From NCBI RefSeq assembly GCF_000315625.1, contig NW_005434613.1, positions 282,032 through 341,223 of the forward strand: 59,192 nucleotides of DNA, given 5' to 3'. The DNA comes from Guillardia theta CCMP2712 (taxonomy: Eukaryota; Cryptophyceae; Pyrenomonadales; Geminigeraceae). Below, piece by piece: positions 1 to 12,718 of this stretch. The notes beneath the pieces were generated by a model. The model made no database searches, was not told where the DNA came from, and saw only the letters and a list, made by a program, of their open reading frames with translations. How positions within the stretch are numbered: position 1 is the first letter of the stretch; the number at the start of each line of letters is the position of its first letter. The position numbers were made by a program, and so were the translations under genes.

Positions 1-731
1 GATGTACTCAGGAATTCCTTGAAAGCCCAACCAGGAGGCCCCAAGGGTGAGCAGGCGCGAGCCCTCGCTCGTGTACGCCACGATGATGGCAGTGAGAAGG
101 AACCAGAAGAGGAAGAGAATCGAAATTCTCCCTCTGCTCCCCAGCAGCTCCGTAGCTACACTGAGAAATCCCGTGCAATCATCGCCGTCAAGCTTCCGCT
201 GCCTGGGGAGAGAAGTCAAGGGAGAGAGCGAGGAAGGGAAGGAGAGAGAACTCAAGGGAGAGAGCGAGGAAGGGAAGGAGAGAGGCGACGAGGGAGAGAG
301 CTAAGAAAGGAGGCAGGCAGGCAGGCAGGCAGGCATGAATGCATGGAGCACAAAGATCGGCAGGCAGCAAAAGTCAAAAACGCTGTTGACCTGGCAATCC
401 AAGTTGCTTGGAGGGTGATGAGAGAGCTGACGTACGTGAACAACCAGCAGCCGAACAAACAAGCTTGAGATGGGAGGTAGCCGGCTGCTGCTGTCTCTGC
501 TGGGAGGGCGAGCATCCCCGCTCCTATCGCCGTCCCCGCGAAGAGCAAGGCTCCCCCCATCACGCTCCCGGCGCTGGTCTCGGTGCTAGCCTCCACCATG
601 ACTTGCTTGCCATCGGTCTCAACAGCATCTCTGCTCTCAGTCAGCTCTGACTTCATCCTGCATGGCAACCATCTTTGGTCATGCTGCTGGTGGTTCAACC
701 TTGGCCTGCTTTCAAGTGAACACAAGGCCAA
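1..731 (-). CDS. Tryptophan/tyrosine permease family transporter, 5' part
   Basis: N-terminal part of an aromatic amino-acid permease (Trp_Tyr_perm/ArAAP family, relatives of bacterial TyrP), which would move tryptophan or tyrosine across a membrane, perhaps the plastid envelope. Exon 1 (391-731) has a hydrophilic leader, then the family's first-helix signature GTAIGAGMLALP followed by a second hydrophobic stretch. Exon 2 (1-160) gives the next helix around FWFLLTAIIVAYTSEGSR. The intron 161-390 has donor CAG|GTCAAC and acceptor TTCTCAG| on the minus strand and keeps the frame. The start may be the Met at 731 or the one near 656. The rest of the gene, with most of the expected 11 helices, lies outside the window. 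Organelle targeting is a guess from the long leader. Confidence 0.72.
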
Positions 732-2771
732 TCTTCCATGCTGGACTCACCGCGAAGCTGGCAGCCGGGTCCATGGTAGATTCGCATGTGGAGCATGTAT
801 TTTCAGCGAGCCAGGAGGGAAGAGGAGAGGAGAATGAAAGGCTGAGCAGAGCCCAACAAAGCAGAAAGAACAAACGAGTGGGAAACCACTGCCGGGCATT
901 GCGAGACAGGAACTGACGAGGAATGAAAATGAATCAGCTACTCTGTGTCAACCTGATGCCAACAATGTGAGCATGGGAGAAAGAACAGCTCCTATCTGTC
1001 CCTCACCTCCGATCGCCATCGTATCTCCCCGCCTCTCCCTTGCCACTCTTCCGACTTGGTTGAGATCGCTTATGAGTACTTTTTTTTTCTTTTACAGTTG
1101 CGGAAGTTTTTCAGACTGAGATTTCACGGTGCACAAGTTCAGTAACGGTTACTGACAACTCCAGGCGAGTCGCCCAGTGGAGTCTGGGCTGGGCACGTCA
1201 CGGCGCCCGGTGCGGCCATCACCCTGCCAGGCTGCCGGCGCGGCTGTCGGATCCGATCACTCGGATCATCACCTGAGAAGTTAATCTGTCTAGGCTCACC
1301 GCCAGCGCCGCCGGGCCGGTCGGGGCCGACGGTCAGGCCCGGCCAGATCCGATCCGATGATCATGCATGACTGCCAGTGTGACTGACTGTGAATGTACAC
1401 TGCCAGCTGTGACTCCGACTCACTTCGGACGGCAACTCAGAATTCCGAAGCAGTTCCTAATCCGCCGACCGTGAGTCGGGCGGCCGGGGCCCGGCGGGCC
1501 CGTCACGGTCCGGTCTTCCGAATGTCGGACCTGGTTTGACCCGACCCGGTGCGTACTGAGGAGACCGTCACCGTGCCCCGGGGAGTTTCGGAAATAAAAA
1601 AAAACTCAACTTTTCAAAAACAATGGAGTAAACTGAAAGGGGGTGGGAGGGAGAGGGGAGGGGTGGGTGAGACTACCCGTGGAAATATCGCAAAGACCCT
1701 TTTGGAACGGGGTGGTGATCGGGGATTTACATGGTGGGGTTACTCTAGGAGTAGAGTTGCGGAAAGAAGACACGAGCCTCATGGGTAGGGTGGTTCACTT
1801 GGGAGATATGAAGATGGGTGGGGTGAATTTGAAACAGAAATACAGGGGTACAGGGGTGGATAAGAATGGGGTCCTCACCAACGTCTGCCTTTGAAAGGGG
1901 TGGGTTCTAAATCACTCTGAAGTAGGGGTAGGGTGGTCGGTTGCTGACAACCCCCAACCTGATCGTATACGAAGGATCTTTTAATGCTACAAAATGCACT
2001 GGCAAGTGTGCCGGGGGGGGGGTAGGGGTGGGGTCAAGGGGGTCGGGGGTGGCATGCTGAGATGTTGCGCCCCCCAGAGGAGGCGGAACTCCCTAGGGGG
2101 GTAGGGGTCCGGTGATGTGGAACGTACAATGGACTACCGGTCCGCCTCGTCAGGCCCCGACCGGCTGTTCGAAACCAGAGTAGGTTTACAGTGACACCGG
2201 TAGTCTTCCGGTGTCAATGAGGGGTGTTCAAGGTAGTCCGAGTGGTTCATAGACCCTGGCAACTAGTGTACCAGTAGTATATGTCCATCCAATAGGTGGG
2301 GTGGGGTAGTGGATAGAACTACATCAGGGGGGTGCGGTGGTCGTTCGAGTAGATGAAGGGTCTTTAGGAGGGGTGGTCAGCTCTGGTCACTACCCACCCA
2401 ACTTGCTCCAGGCTGTAGCGCTAGGGTATTTTGGTACTACGAAAGGGCTGGGGTGGGTGGGGTCACCAGGTGTGTTACCAATGGCATTCAGGGCGACTCA
2501 GACTCGAGATGAGGGTGAGGGAGAATGACGAAGATGGCGAGAGAGGAGACGATGAGAAGGAGGAGGATACAGCTTGTTGGTTGAGAGACGGAGAGATTGG
2601 GAGATCATAGGTCAATCGAATTGAGGGAACTTTACATCCATTGGAGCAGGTGCAAGACTGGATTCAAAAACATCGTATGCCATTTCAATGAGATCACTAC
2701 GATCGCCATTCGATGTTGTAGCTAGAAACATACATTGTGGCTGGATCTTCTCCCTATTGCAGTGATGGGGA
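732..2771. other. Intergenic region with GC-rich and G/T-rich repeat-like blocks
   Basis: No convincing coding exon is seen. The stretch 1140-1530 is very GC-rich, with many CCGG/GGCC words. The stretch 1620-2530 is strongly strand-asymmetric, rich in GGGGTGG and GGGTAGG words. Similar C/A-rich blocks recur elsewhere in the opposite orientation. ORFs here are short and low in complexity. Confidence 0.5.
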
Positions 2772-5700
2772 TTGTTGAATTCCTCATTCGTGCGTGAAAG
2801 AGAGATGAAGAAAATGAAAAAACGCGAGGTATTGTCGTTGCTCTGCATCTTGCTTGTACACAAATCCCTGCAACAGAGTGACTGCAACAGCAAGAGAACT
2901 GATACCAGCTGTACCAATCTTGGCTGTACATGGGTTGAAGGCAATATTCCCCCCTGTATCGATTCAACCACTCCACAGACTACCCCTTCACCTGACTCCT
3001 CTTCGTCAAAGCACAACCATTCTTTGAATTCAACAAATTTGGCTGCAGCAGATCCATGCGGTCCAGGCTTCTATGGAGAGGACGGTGGTCCATGCTATCC
3101 TTGCGAGGTAGGAACGTACAAGTCGGTCTTCGGGTCTCAGAACTGTAGCGTGTGTCAGATGAATCAAACTACAATTAACGTTTCAGCAACGAATGTATCT
3201 TTATGTGTGTGTATGAAAGGATTCTTTCGAACAGAGGATAATCTCTGCGAATTGTGTCCAGCTGGAAAGTACAAGAATGCATCAGGAAATTTCCCGTGCT
3301 TTGACTGTCCAGGAAATTCTACTTCTTTTGGCAGCCGAGACAATATCAGTACGTGCGAATGCACAAAATATTTTAGTGGACAAAATGGTGGATATTGCAC
3401 AAAGTGCAAATACGAGAAAGCAGAAGATGCTAAGGGGTCGGATCCTTGTCCTGCTTGCTACCCGAATGCAATCCAAATCACACGGGGAGACAACCAGTCG
3501 ATTTGCATCTGCAAGGAAGGCTACCATGGTCAAGATGGAGTGGGTTGTAAGAAGTGTCCCGAGGGAACATACAAGTCAGTCACAGGCAATGCCTCTTGCT
3601 CTCAATGCCCGAAGTATGCTACATCGGACCCTGCCAGCACAGGTATCCTTGACTGTAGTTGTGACAAGGGGTATACCGGAAATGGCTCCGTAGCCTGCGA
3701 AGCATGTCCTGCAGGCACTTACAAAGATGCCGTAGGCTCAGGACCTTGTCTCAACTGTACGTTCGCGTCGGTATCAGACAGCGGGAGTGCTCGATGTCAA
3801 TGCATTGAAGGATACACCAGCACAGAGTCAAAAACTTGCCAAATGTGTGAGAGTGGAAAGTACAAGAGCCAAGTCAGTAACCGCAAGTGCAGTGATTGTC
3901 CTAGTCATTCCACGTCTCCTGTTGGAAGCTCTCTCAAGTCAAATTGTTCTTGTCTCGCCGGATACGCATACGTGGATGGCAAGGACTGTAAAGCTTGTTC
4001 TCCAGGCACGTACAAGGCCGATCAAGGCAACGGGCAGTGCTTGCCTTGTCCTCAAAACCAGAGCTCTAATTCCGCTTCGACTTCCTGCACCTGCAAGAAA
4101 GGATACACTAAGGTGAACAACGAGTCTCTCTGCTTGCCCTGTGATGTTGGTAAGTACAAAGCAACCTTGGGTACAGACTCTTGCACTGAGTGCCCGGTGA
4201 ATTCAACTACGGCTGCTGAAGGCAGCTCTGAAGTGAATCAGTGCATTTGTAGCAATGGATACACCATCAGTGCAAACAAGTGCATGAAGTGCAACCAAGA
4301 TGAATACATCTCGAATGGCTCATGCTTCTCTTGCCCTGCTAACACCTTCAGCTCAGGTCTGACCATCGGAGTGAAGAGTTGCACATGCCCCGCTGGCTAC
4401 TTCATTTCAAATTATTCAAATGTAACAAATTCATTCAATTGTACATCATGTCCATCTGGAACTTACAATGATATGAGCGGACAGACGCACTGTCAGGCTT
4501 GCTTTGAGCATGCTACCTCCTACCTGGGTAGTGTGAACATCAGCTTCTGTCAGTGCGGCAGGGGGTTTGACTATTCCAATTTCACGTGCTCGCCGTGTGC
4601 GGTTGGGAAGTACAAAGATAAAGTTGGTAACGTGCAATGCAGCTCATGTCCAGAGAACAAGACTTCTCTGAAAGCCAGCACCAACATATCAGAGTGTATC
4701 TGCAAAGCAGGATATTCGCCAGAGGCCTTGGGATCCTGCATAGCATGTCCGGAGGGAAAATACAAGAGTGATCCGGGCCCTTCTGCATGTGAGCCTTGCC
4801 CATACAATTCCATCGCTCCGACAGCGAGTGATAAGTGCAGCCGATGTGCGAAAGGAACATATCGTGAGTTTCCAACGTCTCAAGTTTGCAAACCTTGCGG
4901 AGGGTCCAATGCGATTGCTTGTTTGTTCGACATTACGGGTGTTCAGCCACAATCTTGCTCAACATCTGGAGGTATCAAAATCCTTTTCAATGTTCTTGGT
5001 CTTGCAAAATCACAAAAGGTGGAATGGGTACAGTTCCCCCCTAACAATTCACAACCGGTTCCTGTAAAAAAGATGTCAAAAACTCTTTTGTCTGCCGAAT
5101 GTCCTGCAACTTCATTCCAGGGCACCGATTTCGGTTTCTTGTTGGACTCAAAATTCCAGCGCCTCGCTAAGTTTTCATTCACATACAATTCTCCTATTCC
5201 TATCGTCTCTCCTTCAGCTGTCTTGACGTCGTCCCAAGAACAGCTCAATGTCACCTTCTTCTCCTGGCCTTCAGGATTTCCGTCACGATGTTCCATTTAC
5301 ATCGGAACCCGCAATCTGTGGAATTACTCTGGTTTTGTCGAAACGTCGAACTCTCTCTTCGTTTATGGAAGGACGCCTGCTATAAGCACTGCTCACACGC
5401 GATCCATCTTCTTTGAATGCGATGGTAAATATGATCCCACAGGAGGATACTTGACCGTCCTGGCATCGCCAGTGTTGCAAGATTTGAAATTCGGCAATGC
5501 AGATTGCAGCATTGTGAAGAGCTGCACGTTGCAAGCTGTTCTAAGGAATATACCTTCCTCTTTCAATCAGCAGAGTGGCTTGGTTGTGGTAATTTATGGT
5601 CCTGGCGAGGAAATTCTGTTTTCCAACGCCCGTGGAAATTTGCACCTCAGGTAATATAGGAATGTCTGCTATGAAGCTGACATGTGTGTTTCGATGAAGG

Positions 5701-8700
5701 TCTTGTCTTCTGACTCAGAAAAGCTAGCCATTGAGATCTTGATTCCTCCTTTGCTCAGGGCCGTGCAGACCAAGATCAGGATCGCCAGCAATGCTTCTGC
5801 CAACCTTGGCTTGCAAAGCTTCGATTTCGAGAGGAATTTCTCTATCCCGCAGCCGGAGGCTCAAGTCTCATCCATCTCACCGTCTGAGCTGCCGTACAGC
5901 AAGTCGTCCAAGGTCAAAATGCACTTGACAGGCTTCCCTGTCTTGTCCAATGCTGGAGATTTGCAACTGAAAGTAGGAAGCAACTCGTTCTCTGTGACTG
6001 AGATTGTTTTCTCCGATATCTTTGGTGAGTCATGGACCGTCAGTTCACTTCCAATTAGTTTTGACCACTGTTCCGCAGGCAGTTCGGTTGTCGCGGTAGT
6101 ATCGAGCAACATCCCAACATTGGAGACTTTGACAGTGTCTCACAGCGACAAATCAGCGAGCATCGATGTATTGTTCTTCTCTGAAACAACAACGGCTGTA
6201 TGCTTGAAAGGATGCATCGCTTCCGTGACAACGGCCAACGTCATTGAGATCCAACTCGCCGGATTCCCCCCGTCGCTCGCAGCTTCAAGTTTCAGCTTTA
6301 CCTTTGGAAACACTTCGACAGACGTCAAGGAGCTGGTGGCCGCCGGTCAGAAATACCTCGTGAAGCTCGAGGTCCCTTCGCTCGCCCCGCAGTCGCAGCC
6401 GCGTCAGACTTATTTCTTGAGAGCAGCAGTCAAGCAAGACGCAAGCATCGCAGGTTTTGCTAACTTCACTCTCGTCCGATCGCCTCGGTTGACCGCCGCG
6501 ACCTTCAACGGTTTCGGGTCGCATGTCAACCTTGACTTTGATCAGAACACAAACGCGCCGTTGGGCCAAGTCAATTGCACGTCAGTGGTGGCAGCAACCA
6601 ACTTGTCTTCCCTCGGTCACGGATATCAGTGTTACTGGCTCAGCCCCAACCAGCTCAAGGTCATCCTCGGAGGGGACGCCTCGCTCCTGCCCACAGACAC
6701 TCTCACCTTCATCGGGCGCGTGAGCGACTTCGCCGGCATCTCCAGCACCGATGGGGTTGAACAGTCAGTTGTTGTGGGTGTTCCGAGCTCTTTGCCGACT
6801 CCGAAGATCACTTTGAGTGGACCGAACCAGGTCTCGTACTGTGAGGAGGCGGTGCTGCTAGCAAACGTGGACTCCCCTCGGAAGGCAGCATTCAGCTGGA
6901 CTGTTGTGAACGATGTTGCCCTCAACAGCCTTGTAGCGAATGTTTCCGGTCCGGTCTTGACTTTGACCCCCGCCATGCTGCAAACGGGGATGACTTACAA
7001 CCTCTCTGTTTCGGTCTTGACCTTTGTTGGGGCATCTGCGACCTCTTCGATTCAGAGTCTGTTCGTGAGCGCCAACCCGATCCCAACGCTCTTCATCGTC
7101 GCTCCTCCCTCCCCGTACGTTCGGCCCAACTCAATCTTCTTTGCCTCCCAGGCGACTTTCTCCCCGTGTGACACCAGCAAGGGAAAGCTCGACCTCTCTT
7201 GGGAGATCTCTCTTGCTGGTACGAGCATCCTTGCAGGAGAAGGTCCGTTCTTCGAAGTCAAAACCACTGACCTTGTCCCCGGCACCCAGTACACCTGCAT
7301 ATTGACTGGATACACTGCCCAGGGAGACATCTTGACGACTCAGGTTCCAGTGAGCATCCGGTATGCAGGGCCGAACGCCAAGGTTGAGGGAGGTAACCGA
7401 ACGATCTCGCTGAAAGACGACGTGACTCTCAACGCCTCGACGTCTCAAGATTTGGACACATGCAAAGGAGTCGTCCAAAACCAATCCTGCTCTTCATATC
7501 CTCTTGCCTTCCAGTGGTCATGCTACCTATGTGGCAATCCCTGTAGGTCAGTCAACGGCACGCTTGTCGAGCTGCCGGCATTGCCTGCGTTTGTGTACAA
7601 CTTCCAGAACCTGGACTTGTCGGCATGCAGCGTCGTCCAGGCGCAAGTGCAGGTGTCGTCCGGGTCACAGATCGATGTCGCTTCCGTGTACCTGAACGTG
7701 ACGAGCGCGCTGGTTCCAGGAGCACAGATCCGGGTCGTGAGCGAGGACACTTTCATGGTCTCGCTGAAGGGGTCGTGCAGCCTCGCGTGCTCGCAGTACC
7801 GGTGGTCGATCTCTGACTCCAAGGGCAACGTCCTGGTGGGGTACTCATCTGCAGCTGAGAATCCGAACATTCCAGCTGGGATCAACGCGATGGAACTGCT
7901 GGTCTACCGCTCCTTCTTCACAGCGGGCACGTACACAATCCAGCTCTTGGCCACGAGCGGTGAGATCTCGGGGAGCGCGACCAAGTCGCTGTACATCTCC
8001 CTCCCTCCGTCCGGGGGCCAGTGCACTGTCTCGCCGACGACAGGAGCTGCACTGACCGACACCTTCACGTGCTCGTGTGAGTACTGGACATCGGCCGCCA
8101 TGCCTCTCTCCTACGTGTTTGCCATCAGCCCCAACGGTCAAGGTTCCCAGGTGTCGTTGAGCGCTCCGTCCAGCTTGACCTCCTACTCCTTCTCGCTTCC
8201 AGCTGGAGTCTACCTGGTCCATGCGCAGGTCATAGACAGCGACGGAAACGTGGCGGTGTCCCAGTCAACTTCCATCAAGGCCGTGGAAGTTGCTGTGGTT
8301 GTCAATGCTTCCTCCCTTAGCGGCTCTCAGCTCGGTGACGTCAGCACCGTCATCAACAACATGAACAATCTCGGGAGCGTCTCGCAGATCCTGCAGCTGA
8401 GCTCGGGATTCGCAAGCAGCCTGGCAGGAGGGGGAGGAGCAAGGAGGAGGCTGCTAGCGTCGTCCCTCGCATACAGGATGAGGATGCGAAGTCTCCTGCT
8501 TCACTCCATGGCGAAAGGCTCCGTGCAATCTTCCATGAACGGGAGGACTGCCACGTCCGCCCTGTCCACGAGCTTCAAGCTGAGCGATCAGCCCTCGGAG
8601 GTTGACGTCTCGGCCCTGTCGGACTCAAGTCAGGTCGTCGGCTCCTGCGCGAGCTTCCTCAAGGCTAGCGACTTGCGGCAGGGGTCGTTTGCCAGCCTCT

Positions 8701-9830
8701 TTGCGACTGAGGACAAGATCTTGCAGGCGTCGAAGAGTTTCAACGGAACTCTCAAGGAAGTCACAATGCTAACTGTCGTCAAAGTGCTCCTGCAGGCCAG
8801 CGACGTCTACCTGACGTCGATGGTGCCGTCAGAGCAGCCAGTCTCCTTCTCTTCCTCCAACATGAAGATGATGACCCTCCGGCTCAGCCCCGACCTGCAG
8901 CTCTACAACTTCTCCACCTGGACTTACTCGTTCGACCTGTCGTTTGCCAAACCCGATGGCGAGCTCCTGCTTCAGAGCGGAGACCTTGGGCTGTACGTGT
9001 TGGAGATGTACTCGTTCTGGAGCATGGACCAGCTGCATGCTCTGCAGTACATTCATGTCTCTCAGAGGCCCATCCTACTCCATCCCCTCAACCCAAGTCA
9101 ACCCTCGGCAACCTCTGCCTTTCAATGCTTGCCCAAGGGCTCTCTCTGCCTCAAGTTGAGACTTTCTTTCCCTCGGGTGCAAGTCAACGGTACCGGCAAC
9201 TACCTTGTCGACCTCAGACTTCAGCTTGCGTGCGTCTTGTGGACCACCGACGTCAGCTCCTGGTCCTTCGATGCCTGCGAGCTGTCATCCCTGAAGGAGG
9301 AGAACCAGACGTTTCTCTCTGCTACCTGTGCATGCTCCAGGTCCGGCACCCTTGTCGTGGTGCAGAACCTAAGGCATTCGGAGATCAACCCGGCGCTGGG
9401 GCTGATGCCGAAGAAGAGGCAGGTTGGAGAATGGCCCGTCGTGACCACCTCACTCTTCGCACTGCTCTCCTTCTTCCTTGTCGCGCTTGTGATGTTCAGG
9501 AACAACAGCCTGAACAGCTTCTTGGACGAGCGGAATGAGCCCAGCAACGGGATTCAGCATGAGTTTCAGACGCTCATCGGAGATGTAGTGTTCGGAACCC
9601 TCGGCAACGAGGAGAAGAAACAGATTCCGAGCATGACCACCTCACACTACAAGAAGGAGTACTCGAGGTTGCACGACGACTACTTGGACGACATCTGTCA
9701 GAGCAAGAACTTTTATCACTCCATCTGGTTCAAGGAGGGAGTCTTTTGTAAGACCCTTAGGAAGTTCGACTCAAAGGGCATTAGGAGGAAGAAGTGCAAG
9801 GTGCCTGACACGTCTTACAAGCTGACTTGA
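2772..9830 (+). CDS. Giant cysteine-rich receptor-like membrane protein (paralogue 1)
   Basis: Predicted type I surface protein of roughly 2,300 residues; ligand and function unknown. The Met at 2805 starts a likely signal peptide (MKKMKKREVLSLLCILL). About 12 ephrin-receptor-like cysteine repeats (GCC2/GCC3 type, e.g. CPAGTYKDAVGSGPC) follow to about 4900. Next come Ig/IPT-like beta domains and a REJ-like region near 7370-8270 (GGNRT, FQWSC). A GPS-like motif at about 9225-9365 (CVLW, SWSFDACEL, CACSRSG) lacks the HL/T cleavage tripeptide. One membrane helix (about 9435-9500) and a charged tail of about 110 residues end the protein. The halves 2772-5651 and 5682-9830 share a frame and are separated by one TAA at 5652-5654. 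The homologous point in paralogue 2 is an intron, so an intron of length divisible by three is likely here. Candidates are 5589-5699 or 5651-5758; neither is proven. Confidence 0.8.
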
Positions 9831-9998
9831 GCCCGAGAGTCTGGGCGAACCCCATCCGATCAACTTGATGTTTCTGCAACTAGCTCTATATTTTCCTTGC
9901 TTTCTCTCTTTTCTTTGGTTTTCTGTTACGTATACACCAGAAACTCTCATCCTTGTTCCTTTATAAGCACAACAGAACTGTCATGGCCTGACGTTCAT
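9831..9998. other. Short convergent intergenic region
   Basis: A 168-bp gap between the stop of the giant receptor gene and the stop of the RIO1 gene. It must hold both 3' ends. A T-rich tract near 9890-9925 and TTTATAAGC near 9960 are visible, but no certain poly(A) signal could be chosen. Confidence 0.4.
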
Positions 9999-10239
9999 CT
10001 ACTTGGCGTTAGCTTTCCCCGTCTTGGTCTTTCGCTTCTTCACTGCCTTGGGCATCTGCTCCCCGTCACTTGAGCGAGCAGCACTTCATTGTTACCTTTG
10101 CTTTCCTCGCCTCTGCCTTCTCCGCTTTCACCAGCTTCTTCCACTCCGCCTTGGACATGGTCGATTTTCTTGCGAGCGTTGGATCCTTTGGCCTGCCAGA
10201 CCCCTCGTCCCCCTCGTCCTCCCCCTCCCCCTCCCCGTC

Positions 10240-10281
<42 letters not shown>

Positions 10282-12718
10282 CTCCTCTTCGCTGTCGGAG
10301 TGACTTACTGCCTTCACCCTCGTCTGGCTGGAGGTGATGGAGGACTGCGACAACTTGCTCGCCTTTGCCCCTCCCCGTTCCTCCTCCTCCTCCTCCTCCT
10401 CCTCCTCCTCCTCCTCTAGCCCGTCGAAGTCCTTCTTCCTGCTCTGCGAGCTCTTGTCGTTCTTGTGGCTGAACACATTCCTCACGCTCTTCTTCTCCTC
10501 CACCTCATCGCCCTCATCCTCCATCATCCCCACGGTCCCGTAGAACCCTGACACCCCGACGTCAGCAGGACCTTTCCCAGCTCGCGCCCTCGAGCTGCTC
10601 ACCTGGTCGGTCAGGGATCGGCTCCAAGTTGCCGTCGTCGTCGATCAGCTCGTCGTCTAGCTCGTCGTCCTCGAACGTCCCTCGTTGCGCTTCCAGTAGC
10701 GCCAGGCTGGAGGTCATGCCGGTGACGGTGCCGTAGTATAGCTTCTTGTCTCCTTCCTCCAGCCGCTGCTTTTCTCTCTGCGGGGATCGGACAGTGAGAA
10801 GAGAGAGAGAGAGGCGGGGGGCGTCGCAGCCGATGTGTAGCATGATGGTGGAAGAAGAGCGGAGAGCGGAGAGACGGGGGAGGAGCTGAAGGTTGATAAC
10901 CCTGGAGGAGGGAGGAGGGAGGAGGGAGGAGGGAGGAGGGAGGAGGGAGGAGGGAGGAGGGAGGGGCGAGGTGAGAAAGAATGATGGGAGGAAGGAACGA
11001 TAGGAGTAGGAACTAGGACAAGGCAGGAGCAAGGAGGGAGGTGAGAGGAGGGAAGAGGCAGGAGGAAGGAGGAGAGTGGAGAAAAGGAAAGAGACGTCTG
11101 ATAAAGAAGAGGATCACCAGGAAATGCTTCTCCTCGATCTGTGAGAGATTCTGCGGGATGAACGCCTGCTGGAAAACTGCCGCCTCCACCTCGTCCTCAG
11201 CTGTGATGGTCTGCTCGACGACGCGGCTCTGGAGCTGCATCAAGTATTTCTCAGCTTCCTCCACTTTGTCCCCTATGCTCTCGTCCACGCAGAAGTCGAA
11301 GAGCTGCCGGACCGTCATGGTGTTGACGCCCTTCTTGTGGAAAAAGTCGTTGACGTTCGCCGCGTCCCTGCGGAGGAACTCGAGGGCGTTGGGGTGATCA
11401 AGGTCGACGGCCTGAGAGACGTCGATGATGTAGAGGGTGCCATGCAAGTAGAGCATGTTGTACTCTGACAGGTCTCCGTGCACGAGTTTGCATCGCTGGT
11501 ACATCATGCGCATGTACATGACGCAGTCGAAGTAAGCCTTGCACATCTTGTCGTCACTGAGCTGCACGTCCTTGAGCCTTCTTGCAGCCTTGCCGTTCTT
11601 GCCTGCCAGCAGCACGTCAGTCATGCAGGGAGGGCAGGGAGTCAGCGCACAGACCGATGAACTCCATGAGGAGGAGGTGAAGTCGGAGGAGGAGAGGTGT
11701 CGGGCAGGGAATGCCAGCTGCTTGCATCCTGCTGAGGTTGCGGAACTCCTTCTCAGCCCACATCTTCACCATCTTCCTCGGGTTGTGCTTGCTGTAGCCG
11801 TTCCTGAAGCGATAGTCGCCGCTGACGTACTTGTCTCGGTCCTTGAAGACCAGGATGCTGGTTTTGTAGACCTTGATCGCCAGCTCGCCCTCACTCCCAT
11901 CAAGACTTGTGATGTCCTTCACTCCATGCGCGTGCAGGAACTCAGGCGAGGTGGTCGCATAGTACACGTTCGCCTCCTTCCCTGTGCTGATGCAACCGTG
12001 GATGCTGTGAAGAGTCTCCTTGTTCAAGAGCTTGTACAGCACCATCCTCGTCCTCGGGTCCAGCACTTGGTCGGTCGTCGCACGGTCAGCCTTGTCGGTC
12101 GTCCTGCCTTGTCTCTCGCTCTTGCTCTCTCCCTCGAACACGCCTCTCTGCACGCTGTCCTCTAGCTCTTGCAGCCTCTTCTCGTTCATCGTAGCCGTAC
12201 AAATCTTCCTCTCAACCTTAGCATGCCGCACTGACGCAGGTTGAAACTTCTTGATAATGGTCGCCTGATCAATGCCGGACGAGTCGCCCAGCTCCTTCTT
12301 CTGCCCCTTCTGCTGCTTGAACTTCGCCTGCCAACGTCCCCTCAACTTCCCACCTCCGTCACCTCAAACCCTACCATGATCACTGCATGTTGACTGGCGG
12401 CTGTGTTGGGCCTGTTCCCAGCCACCTCCGCCTTGAACGTCTTAGTGAAGTTTCCGCTAACTCCCTGCGCCATTGGTGAGAAGCGCGTCTGACTTGACCT
12501 ACTTTTACCTGATGCCCGTCAAACCACATGAGGTCGTCTTCGTAGAAATCCTCTTCCTCCTCCTCTTCCTCCTCTCCTGCTTCTCCTCCCCTCTCCTCGT
12601 CTTCCCGCTCGTCTGCATGCGCAACTCTCGTCTGCAACGAGAGCTCGTGTACGTCCTGCACGATGTCTTGTGGCTCAGCAAACTTCTTCATCTCCTCCTG
12701 CGACATCTTCACGACCAT
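9999..12718 (-). CDS. RIOK1: RIO1-type atypical serine/threonine protein kinase
   Basis: Atypical kinase/ATPase for late cytoplasmic maturation of the small ribosomal subunit. Seven exons: 12509-12718, 12363-12464, 11655-12327, 11118-11602, 10603-10777, 10096-10547 and 9999-10055. They join in frame to 717 residues. The P-loop-like STGKEANVY and the lysine in [11 protein letters not shown] are in exon 3. The catalytic motif [10 protein letters not shown] and metal-binding IIDVSQAV are in exon 4. The N-terminus is acidic, as in the family. The C-terminus has long Glu and Asp/Glu runs from TCC and TCCTCG repeats (about 10225-10290 and 10378-10416), then the family's basic end ([10 protein letters not shown]). 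Introns are 35-55 nt except 10778-11117 (340 nt), which holds a GGAGGGA microsatellite. Identity is secure; the exact start is less so. Confidence 0.93.
10910..10972. repeat. GGAGGGA microsatellite in RIO1 intron
   Basis: About nine tandem copies of a seven-base purine unit lie inside the 340-nt intron 10778-11117 of the minus-strand RIO1 gene. On the transcript strand the tract is pyrimidine-rich. The expansion probably explains why this intron is several times longer than its neighbours. Confidence 0.8.

Noticed and set aside
1140-1530. rRNA or tRNA gene in the GC-rich block
   Set aside because: No conserved rRNA words, no T-loop GTTCGANTC with an acceptor stem, and no cloverleaf could be found here or elsewhere in the window.
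5652-5654. Stop-codon recoding (TAA read as an amino acid)
   Set aside because: Other genes here end at TAA, TAG or TGA in the expected places, and the paralogue has an intron at this point. Splicing or mutation is simpler.
10066-10602. Acidic 178-codon ORF as an independent gene
   Set aside because: It is the penultimate RIO1 exon with flanking intron sequence; the phases on both sides join it to the kinase.
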